A program made the position numbers and the translations under genes. DNA of 64,000 nucleotides. Origin: Methanocrinis alkalitolerans (GTDB taxonomy: Archaea; Halobacteriota; Methanosarcinia; Methanotrichales; Methanotrichaceae). The stretch is from assembly GCF_029167205.1 (NCBI RefSeq), contig NZ_JARFPL010000007.1:1-64000 (forward strand). Reading direction: 5' to 3'. Below are positions 25,754 through 33,905 of this stretch, piece after piece; the first letter of the stretch is position 1, and each line of letters opens with the position of its first letter. A model generated the notes under the pieces. That model saw only the letters and a list, made by a program, of their open reading frames with translations. It made no database searches and was not told the DNA's origin.

Positions 25754-27010
25754 TTGAAGGATAACGTCATCAAGGATCCGGAGCTGGCCGTTAAGGGCAA
25801 AAAGAGGATTGAGTGGGCTAGAAGGCACATGCCTGTCCTCCAGAAGATCCGGGAGGAGTACCAGATGGAAAGGCCCCTGGAGGGGGTCAGGGTCGTCGCC
25901 TGCCTCCACGTCACCGTCGAGACCGCAAATCTCCTCTCGACCCTGACGGCCGGAGGGGCCGAGATCGCCGTTGCGGGTTCCAACCCCCTCAGCACCCAGG
26001 ACGACGTCTCCGCCGCCCTGGCGGAGGATGGTATGTACGTCTACGCCTTCCACGGCGAGAACGACCAGGAGTACTACGACTGCATCAACAAGGCCCTGGA
26101 CATACGCCCCAACGTCACCCTCGACGACGGCGCCGACACCATCGCCACCATCCACCGGGATAGGACGGACCTGGCCGCCGATATCCTCGGGGGATGCGAG
26201 GAGACGACGACGGGGGTGATAAGGCTGCGGGCCCTCGCCGACGCCGGCAAGCTCATGTACCCGGTGATAGCCGTCAACGACGCCGAGACGAAGATGATGT
26301 TCGACAACCGGTACGGGACAGGACAGAGCACCATTCACGGGATCATGAACGCCACCAACTTCCTCTTCGCCGGCAAGACCGTCGTCATCGGAGGCTACGG
26401 CTGGTGTGGCCGCGGCCTTGCCACAAGAGCTAGGGGGATGGGAGCGAACGTCGTCGTCGTCGAAGTGGAGCCCAGAAAGGCCCTGGAGGCGGCGATGGAC
26501 GGCTTCCGGGTGATGTCGATGACCGCGGCGGCGCCCCTGGGCGATCTATTCGTCACCGTCACCGGGAACGTCTCCGTCATCAGAAGAGAGCACGTCGAGC
26601 TGATGAAGGACCAGGCGATCGTCGCCAACAGCGGCCACTTCAACGTTGAGATAGACATCCCCGCCCTGGAGGAGATGGCTTCGGGGATGGCCGAGGTCCA
26701 GGAGAACGTCGCCGAGTACAAAATGTCCGACGGCCGGAGGATCTATCTCCTGGCTGAAGGCCGACTGATCAACCTCGCCGCAGCCTACGGCCACCCGCCG
26801 GAGGTGATGGACATGAGCTTCGCAAACCAGGCGCTCTGCGTCCGTTACATAGCAGAGAACGGCCCGGATCTCGACCGGAAGGTCTACCCCGTCCCCCCAC
26901 AGATAGATAAGAGGGTGGCGGCCCTGAAGCTCGCGGCGATGGGGATCGAGATCGAGTCCCTGACTCCAGAGCAGGAGAAGTACCTCCACAGCTGGGATAT
27001 GGGGACCTGA
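25754..27010 (+). CDS. ahcY: S-adenosylhomocysteine (or S-inosylhomocysteine) hydrolase
   Basis: The 418-residue protein has the substrate domain (RPLEGVRVVACLHVTVETANL, AGSNPLSTQDDVSAAL) and the NAD-binding domain (GKTVVIGGYGWCGRGLA, about residue 208 on), and ends in HSWDMGT-like sequence rather than the KPDHYRY of eukaryotic enzymes. It removes the product of methyl transfer. In Methanocaldococcus the homolog prefers S-inosylhomocysteine, so the substrate here is open. The TTG start has GAGGTG six bases upstream, which decides it over the later Met codons. A TATA-like GTTTTAAG lies near 25682. Confidence 0.93.
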   Translation: MKDNVIKDPELAVKGKKRIEWARRHMPVLQKIREEYQMERPLEGVRVVACLHVTVETANLLSTLTAGGAEIAVAGSNPLSTQDDVSAALAEDGMYVYAFHGENDQEYYDCINKALDIRPNVTLDDGADTIATIHRDRTDLAADILGGCEETTTGVIRLRALADAGKLMYPVIAVNDAETKMMFDNRYGTGQSTIHGIMNATNFLFAGKTVVIGGYGWCGRGLATRARGMGANVVVVEVEPRKALEAAMDGFRVMSMTAAAPLGDLFVTVTGNVSVIRREHVELMKDQAIVANSGHFNVEIDIPALEEMASGMAEVQENVAEYKMSDGRRIYLLAEGRLINLAAAYGHPPEVMDMSFANQALCVRYIAENGPDLDRKVYPVPPQIDKRVAALKLAAMGIEIESLTPEQEKYLHSWDMGT

Positions 27011-27029
27011 GGGAGGAGGTGGAGGATAT

Positions 27030-28127
27030 ATGGACCTGAAGAGAGGTGCGGTGGAAGCGTACCTCCAAAGACTCGCGGGGGAGGACGCCGAACTGGTGGG
27101 GATGAGAACCCTGGGCGAGACGATCCCCACTACAGAGGACGTCAAAGGGTTCGGCTACGGAAGCCCCGTCCTCCTGGAGTACTCCGCAGGAGGAGTGGCG
27201 AGGTCTGCGGTCCTCTCGACGATGCGGGTCCAGGAGGGGTTCGGCCACGACCACTTCTCCGACCGGGCCCAGGTACTCCTCTGGCAGCACTCCGCCTTCG
27301 GGGGCCTCCCGAAGCACGCGAGGTCGATGGACGTCGGATACTTCGATGATGGTGGTAGGCTCACATCCTGCGGCAACGCAAGAGAGTTCTTCATCCTGAT
27401 GGAGAAGATCGACGGGAGAGAGTACTTCTTCGACCTGGAGCGGGTGAAGGAGGAGGGGGTGATGGACCTGGACATGAGACGGGCCGAGGCCCTATCCACA
27501 TACCTCGCCGAGATCCATGGCGTAAAGAAGGACTCTCCCGCCCTCTACCGTCGGAAGATAAGGGAGACCATCGGCCACGGCGAGTGCATCATGGGTATCC
27601 TCGACGACTACCCGGCAGACCCCGATTTCCTGGAGCCCGGGGAGCTTTCAGCTATCGAGAAGAAGTGCATCGACTGGAGGTGGCGTCTTCGGGATAAGAC
27701 CGACAGGCTCTGCCAGACCCATGGAGACTTTCACCCCTGGAACGTGATGTTTCGGTCGGGGACGGAATATTCGGTCCTGGATCGGTCCCGGGGGGAGTGG
27801 GGAGAGGCGGCCGACGACGTCACGGCGATGACGACCAACTACATCTTCTACTCCGTCCAGAAGAGCCTGAGGCTCGAAGGCGGCCTACAGGCCCTATTCG
27901 AACTATTCTTCGAGAACTACCTCGACAAAACGGGGGACGAGGAGCTCCTTTCGGTGATCGCCCCCTTCTTCGCCTTCCGGATGGTAGTCGTCGCGAGCCC
28001 CACCTGGTACCCCCTCCTCACCGGGGACGTCAGAAGGGCCCTCTTCAACTTCCTGGAGAACGTCCTCGACGCCGAAGAGTTCGACTACAAGCGGGTCAAC
28101 AGATACCTGGAACCGTCCCGGATCTGA
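27030..28127 (+). CDS. Phosphotransferase (aminoglycoside-phosphotransferase/choline-kinase fold)
   Basis: The 365-residue protein shows the kinase-like catalytic loop CQTHGDFHPWNVMF (about residues 230-243) and then VLDRSRGEWGEAADDV, where the usual metal-binding Asp is expected. The N-terminal half carries a nucleotide-binding lobe. Members phosphorylate small molecules, and the substrate cannot be told from sequence. It follows ahcY by 19 bases with a GGAGG ribosome site, and its stop is one base from the next ATG, so the three genes likely form one operon. Confidence 0.8.
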   Translation: MDLKRGAVEAYLQRLAGEDAELVGMRTLGETIPTTEDVKGFGYGSPVLLEYSAGGVARSAVLSTMRVQEGFGHDHFSDRAQVLLWQHSAFGGLPKHARSMDVGYFDDGGRLTSCGNAREFFILMEKIDGREYFFDLERVKEEGVMDLDMRRAEALSTYLAEIHGVKKDSPALYRRKIRETIGHGECIMGILDDYPADPDFLEPGELSAIEKKCIDWRWRLRDKTDRLCQTHGDFHPWNVMFRSGTEYSVLDRSRGEWGEAADDVTAMTTNYIFYSVQKSLRLEGGLQALFELFFENYLDKTGDEELLSVIAPFFAFRMVVVASPTWYPLLTGDVRRALFNFLENVLDAEEFDYKRVNRYLEPSRI

Positions 28128-28128
28128 G

Positions 28129-29127
28129 ATGGCGGCCCGATACGCCTTCGAGCTCTCGGGGGAGCACCCGACGATCCCCAAGAGCGAGGCGCTCTCCCTC
28201 CTGGAGGTCACCTCGGCCGGATATGGGATCGTCTCCGAATCCGCCCGGTGCCTCGTCGTCGAGGCCCGGGACCTGGACCTCTCCCGCCTCGGGGTGAGGA
28301 TGGCGATGGTCCACCGGATCATCGAAGTCGCGGCCGAGGCCGAGCCGACTGCAGAAGGCGTCGCCAGGGCCGCCGCAGAGCTCGACCTTCCCGATAGATC
28401 CTACAGGGTCAGGGCGAAGCGGCTCGGCGAGGTTCCCCTCGGAAGCGACGAGGTGGAGAGGATGGTGGGCTCTGTTCTGTGGAAAAGGGGATACAAAGCC
28501 GACCTGGCAGACCCCCAGATCGAGATCCGGGCGATCGTCACCGAAGACCGGGTCCTCCTGGGCAGGGAGGTCGCCCGGACCGACAGGGCCGGGTTTCGGG
28601 CCCGGCGCCCCCACCTCAAGCCCTTCTTTTACCCAGGGACGATGCTCCCGAAGCTCGCAAGAGCCCTCGTCAACCTCTCCTGCGCCAGAGAGGGCGAGCG
28701 GCTCTTCGACCCCTTCGCCGGGACCGGCGGGTTCCTGGTGGAGGCGGGGCTCATGGGGGTCCGGGGCGTCGGCCTCGACGTCCAGGGGAGGATCGTCCGG
28801 GGCGCACAATCAAACCTGGCGGGGCTCGACTGCACCCTCATCGTCGGGGACGCCATGACCCTCCCCCTCAAGGACAGATCCGTCGAGGCGGCCGTCTCCG
28901 ACGCCCCCTACGGGAGGTCTGCCCTCATCCAGGCGGGGTCGCGAGACGAGCTCCTGGCCGGAAGCCTCGCCGAGCTGCGGCGGGTCCTGATCCCCGGCAG
29001 GAGGATGGTGTTCGTCGACGACCGGCCCGTCGGCGAATTGATCGAGGAGGTGGGGTTTGTGGTCCTGGAGGTCCATCGGGAGCGGGTCCACAGGAGCCTG
29101 ACGAGGCAGATCTATGTCTGCAGGTGA
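28129..29127 (+). CDS. tRNA (guanine-N2) methyltransferase, Trm-G10/Trm11 type
   Basis: The 332-residue protein has an N-terminal THUMP-like region (about 1-150) that binds tRNA, then a Rossmann methyltransferase with FDPFAGTGGFLVEA (about 190-203), GLDVQGRIVRGA and the catalytic motif DAPYGRS (about 262-268). The usual motif is DPPYG, so the Ala is a mild variant also seen in some archaeal members. The enzyme dimethylates G10 of tRNA with AdoMet, which links it in function to the upstream SAH hydrolase. It lies one base after the phosphotransferase stop. Confidence 0.88.
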   Translation: MAARYAFELSGEHPTIPKSEALSLLEVTSAGYGIVSESARCLVVEARDLDLSRLGVRMAMVHRIIEVAAEAEPTAEGVARAAAELDLPDRSYRVRAKRLGEVPLGSDEVERMVGSVLWKRGYKADLADPQIEIRAIVTEDRVLLGREVARTDRAGFRARRPHLKPFFYPGTMLPKLARALVNLSCAREGERLFDPFAGTGGFLVEAGLMGVRGVGLDVQGRIVRGAQSNLAGLDCTLIVGDAMTLPLKDRSVEAAVSDAPYGRSALIQAGSRDELLAGSLAELRRVLIPGRRMVFVDDRPVGELIEEVGFVVLEVHRERVHRSLTRQIYVCR

Positions 29128-29328
29128 GTAATAAGGGCGGAGGGCTGGCGGGCGGCGCGAAAACTACCGGGCTGGCTCCATCCTCCATCTAGGAGCTCCT
29201 TCAGCCCGGAATATCGGGCGTGGATCGATGTAGTAATTCGAAATCTCTTGAGAAGTAATGGAACTGGGTGATTGATGAGGATAAGTCGGAGACTGTGAGC
29301 CTCCAACGGTGCATCGCCTCTTGCGGAT

Positions 29329-29463
29329 CTATCTATCGGCCAGCCGCTCCAAGAGCTTCTGATGGCTCCTGGTGACCTCCCGGTATTCGTCACGTATCTC
29401 CGGGGGCAAGAGGTCCGTTTTGCAACTCTGACCCTTCTTCTGCTCTTCAATTTCCGTCTTCAT
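29329..29463 (-). CDS. Small 44-residue protein
   Basis: An ATG at 29463 has GAGGA(GA) immediately upstream as a ribosome site. It opens a 44-codon frame ending in TAG at 29329. The product is highly charged (MKTEIEEQKKGQSCKTDL at the start, HQKLLERLADR at the end) and probably helical. It has one cysteine and no membrane segment. Nothing else explains the 570-base gap it lies in. The good start signal and charged, helix-like composition support a real gene, but its short length keeps doubt. Confidence 0.45.
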   Translation of the reverse strand: MKTEIEEQKKGQSCKTDLLPPEIRDEYREVTRSHQKLLERLADR

Positions 29464-29588
29464 TCTCCTCATCCTCTACTCTGAGCCCCATTTTTATTTA
29501 AGTTTATTCTCTGTCGGTCGATGGGACACCGCGTGGAGGGCGCCATCCCGCCCGGAGGGCGCGGAGCGTCGCACAGCATGGTGGAGGC

Positions 29589-29626
29589 GCCGGGCGGGAT
29601 CGCGGGGCGGGTGCCGGGCGGCGCGG
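29589..29626 (+). repeat. GC-rich intergenic repeat, copy A
   Basis: The 28 bases at 29599-29626 are identical to 30541-30568, and about ten more bases upstream are similar. The repeat lies upstream of the PIN-toxin pair, in a very GC-rich stretch that also holds internal inverted GGGCG/CGCCC words. No ORF covers it. Confidence 0.7.
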
Positions 29627-29700
29627 GGCAGTCCAGGCTAGAAAAATAAGGACGCTCGGTATTCCGTGGCATCCGAGTTGTTGTTTGCAGGCGATATCAA

Positions 29701-30204
29701 CTAGCGACTTTTGTGGCCTGTGTTTTCACCAGCCAAAGCCAAAATCCTATTCCTAACGCTCTCTGAGAGCCACATGCCAGTATCTCCCAAATGATCTACA
29801 AGAGGTTCGATGCTTTCTGTCAGACCCTCAGATTTCGCCTCCAGCAAGAATCTGAGCGTTCCCCAGACGTTCAACCCGGCTGCCTGGGCAATCCGCCTCG
29901 CTAAAGCGTCGTCCAACAAGACGATTCTGTTAGGATTCTCTAGGGCCAGGGATATGGCTGCAACTTCTCCAGGGCCCAGTTCCAGCGCGAGCCATTCGGA
30001 AGGCGGGGATTTTGGGTCGACGATCTGGATCCAGGAGTAATCACGCGGACTTGGAACGTCATAGCCTCTGCGCCGACCTTCAGCCAGCTCTATCGCTACC
30101 GCCTTTGGGATCCATACCTCGTTGAAGAGCTTTGGTAACCAAGCCAAAGCGCCTATGCGGTAGAGGTAGAGCAGAGGGGAGGTGTTGCTGATGACCTCAG
30201 GCAT
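29701..30204 (-). CDS. PIN-like toxin of DUF3368 family
   Basis: The 167-residue product begins MPEVISNTSPLLYLYRIG, the typical opening of DUF3368 PIN-like proteins, where SNTSPL replaces the usual Asp motif. Later motifs are GPGEVAAISLAL, IVLLDDALAR and GLNVWGTLRFLLEA, which supply the acidic residues. These are predicted RNases acting as toxins. The ATG at 30204 is chosen because its reading frame overlaps the antitoxin stop by eight bases; an ATG two codons earlier is also possible. It pairs with the UPF0175 gene just upstream. Confidence 0.85.
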   Translation of the reverse strand: MPEVISNTSPLLYLYRIGALAWLPKLFNEVWIPKAVAIELAEGRRRGYDVPSPRDYSWIQIVDPKSPPSEWLALELGPGEVAAISLALENPNRIVLLDDALARRIAQAAGLNVWGTLRFLLEAKSEGLTESIEPLVDHLGDTGMWLSESVRNRILALAGENTGHKSR

Positions 30205-30448
30205 TAGCATTCTCCAGGTCGCGGAGCTCGGCTTCGAGAGGGAATACCTTGTAGCGTTCAAGGGTCAGCAGAAACTCGACTCGCGGCATACCGGCGAGCT
30301 CCGCAGCTCGTCCCGAGGAGAGCCGACCAAGCTCATAGAGCTTGACTGCGGCCAAGATCCGAAGCTCACGACCGAAAGCCTTCTCGTCGGTCTTTTCGGA
30401 CAAGAGCACCTTTTCGGGCACGTCGATTGTAATTCTTCGAGCGGCCAT
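30197..30448 (-). CDS. UPF0175-type antitoxin
   Basis: The 83-residue protein starts with RRITIDVPEKVLLSEKTDEKAFGRELRILAAVKLYELGRLSSGRAAELAGMPRVEFL (pattern over residues 4-60). The first strand followed by a helix-turn-helix is the UPF0175 plan. Members are the usual partners of DUF3368 toxins and probably repress their own promoter. The end overlaps the toxin start. An AT-rich promoter region lies just upstream (30450-30500). Confidence 0.85.
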   Translation of the reverse strand: MAARRITIDVPEKVLLSEKTDEKAFGRELRILAAVKLYELGRLSSGRAAELAGMPRVEFLLTLERYKVFPLEAELRDLENANA

Positions 30449-30529
30449 ATTTCACCCAAATACGATTATTTTCATGGCATAACTTATTTTTCATACGATG
30501 ATTCTATCGGACTTGGCCAGGCGAAGCCC

Positions 30530-30568
30530 GCACGGGCGGTATCGCGGGGCGGGTGCCGGGCGGCGCGG
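30530..30568 (+). repeat. GC-rich intergenic repeat, copy B
   Basis: This is the second copy of the 28-base identical segment (30541-30568), between the two toxin-antitoxin pairs. A further phrase, GAGCTGGCTCCATCC, follows it here and recurs with small changes near 29172. The stretch holds no gene. Confidence 0.7.
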
Positions 30569-30664
30569 AAACCAGGAGCTGGCTCCATCCGGCCAATTTC
30601 AGAACGTTAACAGGTACGGTAATTCTGAAACAGATCCTATCCGGAGAAGATGGAGATGGAGGGT

Positions 30665-30958
30665 TCAGAGCCGCCCGTACATCTTGTGCGCCTTCTCAAT
30701 GGTGGTGATGGCGAGGATCGTAACGACCTTCTCATCATCAGATATCCGATAGAAGACGGTATAGGACCTTCCAACATGGAGGCGATAGAGCTTCTTATGG
30801 CCAGAGAGATGGAGCGCCTCCCGGTCGCCCCTTTCGCCTCCAGGGAAGGGATCGTAGGCGAGAGAAAGACATCGATCAGCCACAAGCCGCCTGCTCTTCT
30901 CCGGGAGGGATCGGAGAAACTCCAGGGCCTTCTCCTCGATCAGCAGCTGGTAGGTCAA
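30665..30958 (-). CDS. RelE/ParE-type toxin
   Basis: The 97-residue protein has the RelE/ParE fold order: YQLLIEEKALEFLRSLPEKSRRLVADRC, then KLYRLHVGRSYTVFYRISDDEKVVTILAITTIEKAHKMY. Such toxins cut mRNA on the ribosome or act on gyrase. The start codon overlaps the stop of the upstream antitoxin gene (ATGA), the usual order of antitoxin first. Confidence 0.85.
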   Translation of the reverse strand: MTYQLLIEEKALEFLRSLPEKSRRLVADRCLSLAYDPFPGGERGDREALHLSGHKKLYRLHVGRSYTVFYRISDDEKVVTILAITTIEKAHKMYGRL

Positions 30959-31146
30959 AGCCGAAGCTCCACGAAGCTTCCCTCCCTCTCGATCCTCTCC
31001 ATATCGAGGAAGAGCCGCCGCTCCTTCTCGTGCTCGATCATCTCTGCGAGGAGGCCCGCGAAGGTCTCTCCCGGCCTCTTGAGGTCTGATAAATCCTCCC
31101 AGACCTCCCGGGTCACCGGAATCCTCTTATCGGCCGCTTCGCCCAT
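30955..31146 (-). CDS. Antitoxin partner of the RelE-type toxin
   Basis: With the ATG at 31146 the protein has 63 residues and reads RIPVTREVWEDLSDLKRPGETFAGLLAEMIEHEKERRLF. This resembles small archaeal antitoxins of the VapB/DUF7557 kind with a ribbon-helix-helix-like start. A longer frame to 31254 exists, but its extra residues are low-complexity Pro/Ser/Tyr and unlike a protein of this family. The stop overlaps the toxin start. Confidence 0.75.
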   Translation of the reverse strand: MGEAADKRIPVTREVWEDLSDLKRPGETFAGLLAEMIEHEKERRLFLDMERIEREGSFVELRL

Positions 31147-31417
31147 GTAAATGCTGTAAGGGCTGTAAGGGCTTATAGGTTGCGGGTCGAGGGGCGCGGC
31201 CAGGCGGGCTCCATTCGGGGTATTGCGTTTCGTAAAAGGAGAGGGGGGGTTCATATGTGGGCGTTATTCTCCAAATCGGGGGAAGTCCGCGAGGGCGGAG
31301 CCTTCTGCACGGGGTACGCGTAGTTTTTTGTCGCTCAAGCACAGAGGCAGCTGGCTTTCGATGTGGACATCTTGAGCCAGCTCTTCATATGAATTAATAC
31401 TATTATATATTTATATT

Positions 31418-32587
31418 TTAAAACTCTGCTACGGCAGGAGATAGATATCTCCCAGGCAAATTTTTAATAAATTCTTCATCTGATAAATTCTGTGATGATG
31501 TCTTAGTTACGTCTTCTCTGCTTGCTCGAATCATACCAAAATAGTTATCTTTTCCATTTTCTTTTCGGAAAAATGAAAGACTATAATGCCGGACTTCCGT
31601 TTTCGAATTAGATAACGTTACAAGTATGCTTCGTGACCACCTGTAAATAAAAGCTCTTGTCAGAGCATCAGAATCTATATATGGAATAATAATATTAAAA
31701 TGGCAACTTCCGGATTCTTTAACCCAAGGTGCGCTTTTTAATACTGGTTTATCGTTTAAATCCCTAGATGTCCAAGAACTTTTTAATAATAGATCTTCAG
31801 ATCGGTCCAACGAAACAACACCAATGCTTTCTAGTCTTTCAATGATTATCATAGTTTCCATTTTCAGTTTTTGTTCGCTCCAAATTACAGTTTTCTCTTC
31901 AATTTTCGTTGCTCTATCTTCATTTTCGCTCATCAATTTGCTCTCAATTTGTTTTCGAACATCAAATGCCAGTGTGAGAAGCGATTTAATTTGTAATAAG
32001 GCTACTACGGATGATGTACAAATAAATACAATCGCGCTATTCTCAGTTAATATCCAAAATCGTGTATTAGATCCGAAGCTAAGCAATATCGGATAACAGA
32101 TAATAACGAGGAATAACATCGATACCCTAACCCATCCTTCAAATCCAGCATTTCTTATTTTTCTTAGGCTCTGCCTAAACGCACCATAATTTTTTGGAAT
32201 ATATTTGGCGGAGAAAATAGTCGCAATGTAACCTTGTTCAGCAGTAGCTCTTAGAAGATCTACCAAAAATACAATAGCGAAAATCCAAAAAGCCACGCTT
32301 ATCAACTTGATCGATCCGATTATCGCGAAAAGGCTAACAACGCTAGCGCCTACTAATAAATCCAAGAGAATTTTGCCATTTGCCACCAACAAATCTTCTA
32401 AAAGGGTACGTGTATGTTCTAGCCTTGAAAATCCTTTCTGCAGCCAATATATTAGAGCCGCATATACAAGTCCAAGCAATGTGCCAGTAACTGGCAACAT
32501 AATCTTACCCAAATCATTTAGATTAATTGAATCGAGTATGGTTGGATTTAAAATTAAATAATAAATATGTGCTATTTCGCTACACAT
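31418..32587 (-). CDS. AT-rich membrane protein of unknown function
   Basis: The 389-residue protein has about five hydrophobic segments (near residues 30-50, 75-105, 155-175 and 180-200) followed by a soluble C-terminal half of about 180 residues. No family is recognised. Base composition is far more AT-rich than the flanking genes and codon use is correspondingly different, so recent transfer is likely. The ATG directly abuts the apgM stop (TAGATG); a second possible start is Met 30 (32500). It closes the toxin-antitoxin island. Confidence 0.65.
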   Translation of the reverse strand: MCSEIAHIYYLILNPTILDSINLNDLGKIMLPVTGTLLGLVYAALIYWLQKGFSRLEHTRTLLEDLLVANGKILLDLLVGASVVSLFAIIGSIKLISVAFWIFAIVFLVDLLRATAEQGYIATIFSAKYIPKNYGAFRQSLRKIRNAGFEGWVRVSMLFLVIICYPILLSFGSNTRFWILTENSAIVFICTSSVVALLQIKSLLTLAFDVRKQIESKLMSENEDRATKIEEKTVIWSEQKLKMETMIIIERLESIGVVSLDRSEDLLLKSSWTSRDLNDKPVLKSAPWVKESGSCHFNIIIPYIDSDALTRAFIYRWSRSILVTLSNSKTEVRHYSLSFFRKENGKDNYFGMIRASREDVTKTSSQNLSDEEFIKNLPGRYLSPAVAEF

Positions 32588-33796
32588 CTAATTTGGCCAT
32601 CCTTCATCCCGCTCCACCATCATACCCATCAGCCGCCACCCCTCGACCGTCCCGCACCCGCCCCGGGCCCCCTCCTCCTCGCTGAAGGCCTTCATATCGT
32701 CGGGCTCGATTCCCGAGCCGATCATAGCGAAGGGGACGGGCTCGTCGGTGTGGGTCCTGATGGAGAGGGGGGTCGGGTGGTCGGGGAGGACGGCGACCCG
32801 CCACTCATGATCGGACCTCTCCAGCCCCGCCAGGACCGGGCCGACGACCCGCTCGTCGAAGCGGCGGATCGCCTCGATCTTACCGTCGAGAAGGCCGTCG
32901 TGGCTCATCTCGTCGGGGGCCTCGACGTGGAGGAAGACGAAGTCGACCCGTTCGAGGGCGTTGAGGCAGGCCGCCACCTTCCCCTCGTAGTCGGTGTCGA
33001 GGACGCCGGTCGCGCCGGGCACGTCTATCACCTCGAGGCCTGCATAGACCCCCATCCCCTTCAGGAGGTCGACGGCGGAGATGACCGCCCCTTCCATCCC
33101 CCATATATCGCGGAACTTCGGCATCGACGGCGCCTTCCCCTGCCCCCAGAGCCAGATCATGTTCGCGGGGCTCTTGCCCTCTTTTGCGCGCTGGAGGTTG
33201 ACGGGATGCTTTTCGAGGACGGGGACCGATGACTCCATCATATCCCGAAGAGCGGCGGAGCCCTCTCCTCTCGGGAGGTGGCCGTCGATCGGCTGGCCTG
33301 TGATGTCGTGGGGAGGGGTGCAGATCGCCTTTAGCCCTTCGTCGCCGCCCTGGACGAGGAGGTTTCGATAGCTTACGCCGGGGTGGAGCCTGGTGGCGGG
33401 TCGGGCCTTCTTGAGGGCCTCGATCAGCTCCCGCCCCTCCTCGGAGGTGATGTGCCCGGCGCTGTAGTCGACCATGATCCTTCGATCTCGGTCGACGGTG
33501 ACGAGGTTACACCGGAAGGCGACGTCTTCTGGGCCGAGAGGAACGCCCATCGCCGCCGCCTCCAGGGGGGCGCGGCCGCTGTAGTACCTCTTTGGGTCGT
33601 AGCCCATCACCGAGAGGTTCGCGATGTCGCTTCCCGGCGGCATCCCCGGCGGGACGTTAGCGGCGAGGCCGCCCTTCCCATCTCGGGCTATCCTGTCCAT
33701 GTTGGGGGTCTCTGCCGCCGCGAGGGGGGTCTTTCCGTCGAGCACATCGATGGGATGGTCCGCCATCCCGTCTCCCAGAAGTATCACCAGCTTCAT
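32588..33796 (-). CDS. apgM: Archaeal 2,3-bisphosphoglycerate-independent phosphoglycerate mutase
   Basis: The 402-residue protein has the alkaline-phosphatase-like metal sites of ApgM: ILLGDGMAD at the start, AETPNMDRIARDGKGG, PPGSDIANLSVMGYDP with the catalytic Ser, and FLHVEAPDEMSHDG and VLPDHPTP at the C-terminal side. It interconverts 3- and 2-phosphoglycerate. The start is set at codon 5 of the longer frame because GGAG lies seven bases before this ATG, whereas nothing fits the ATG at 33808. Confidence 0.95.
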   Translation of the reverse strand: MKLVILLGDGMADHPIDVLDGKTPLAAAETPNMDRIARDGKGGLAANVPPGMPPGSDIANLSVMGYDPKRYYSGRAPLEAAAMGVPLGPEDVAFRCNLVTVDRDRRIMVDYSAGHITSEEGRELIEALKKARPATRLHPGVSYRNLLVQGGDEGLKAICTPPHDITGQPIDGHLPRGEGSAALRDMMESSVPVLEKHPVNLQRAKEGKSPANMIWLWGQGKAPSMPKFRDIWGMEGAVISAVDLLKGMGVYAGLEVIDVPGATGVLDTDYEGKVAACLNALERVDFVFLHVEAPDEMSHDGLLDGKIEAIRRFDERVVGPVLAGLERSDHEWRVAVLPDHPTPLSIRTHTDEPVPFAMIGSGIEPDDMKAFSEEEGARGGCGTVEGWRLMGMMVERDEGWPN

Positions 33797-33905
33797 CTTC
33801 GTCTCCATCTCCAGGATTTTGGCCCGCGATCGTCTCCGATCAGATCGTCATGACCTTCAAAGCCGCATCGTCCGCGTTTCCGTCCGTCTCCTTATCAGAC
33901 CTCTT

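Noticed and set aside
29112..29450. 112-codon minus-strand frame in the gap after the tRNA methyltransferase
   Set aside because: It overlaps the better supported 44-codon frame in another phase, has no ribosome site and a random-looking Arg/Ser-rich product.
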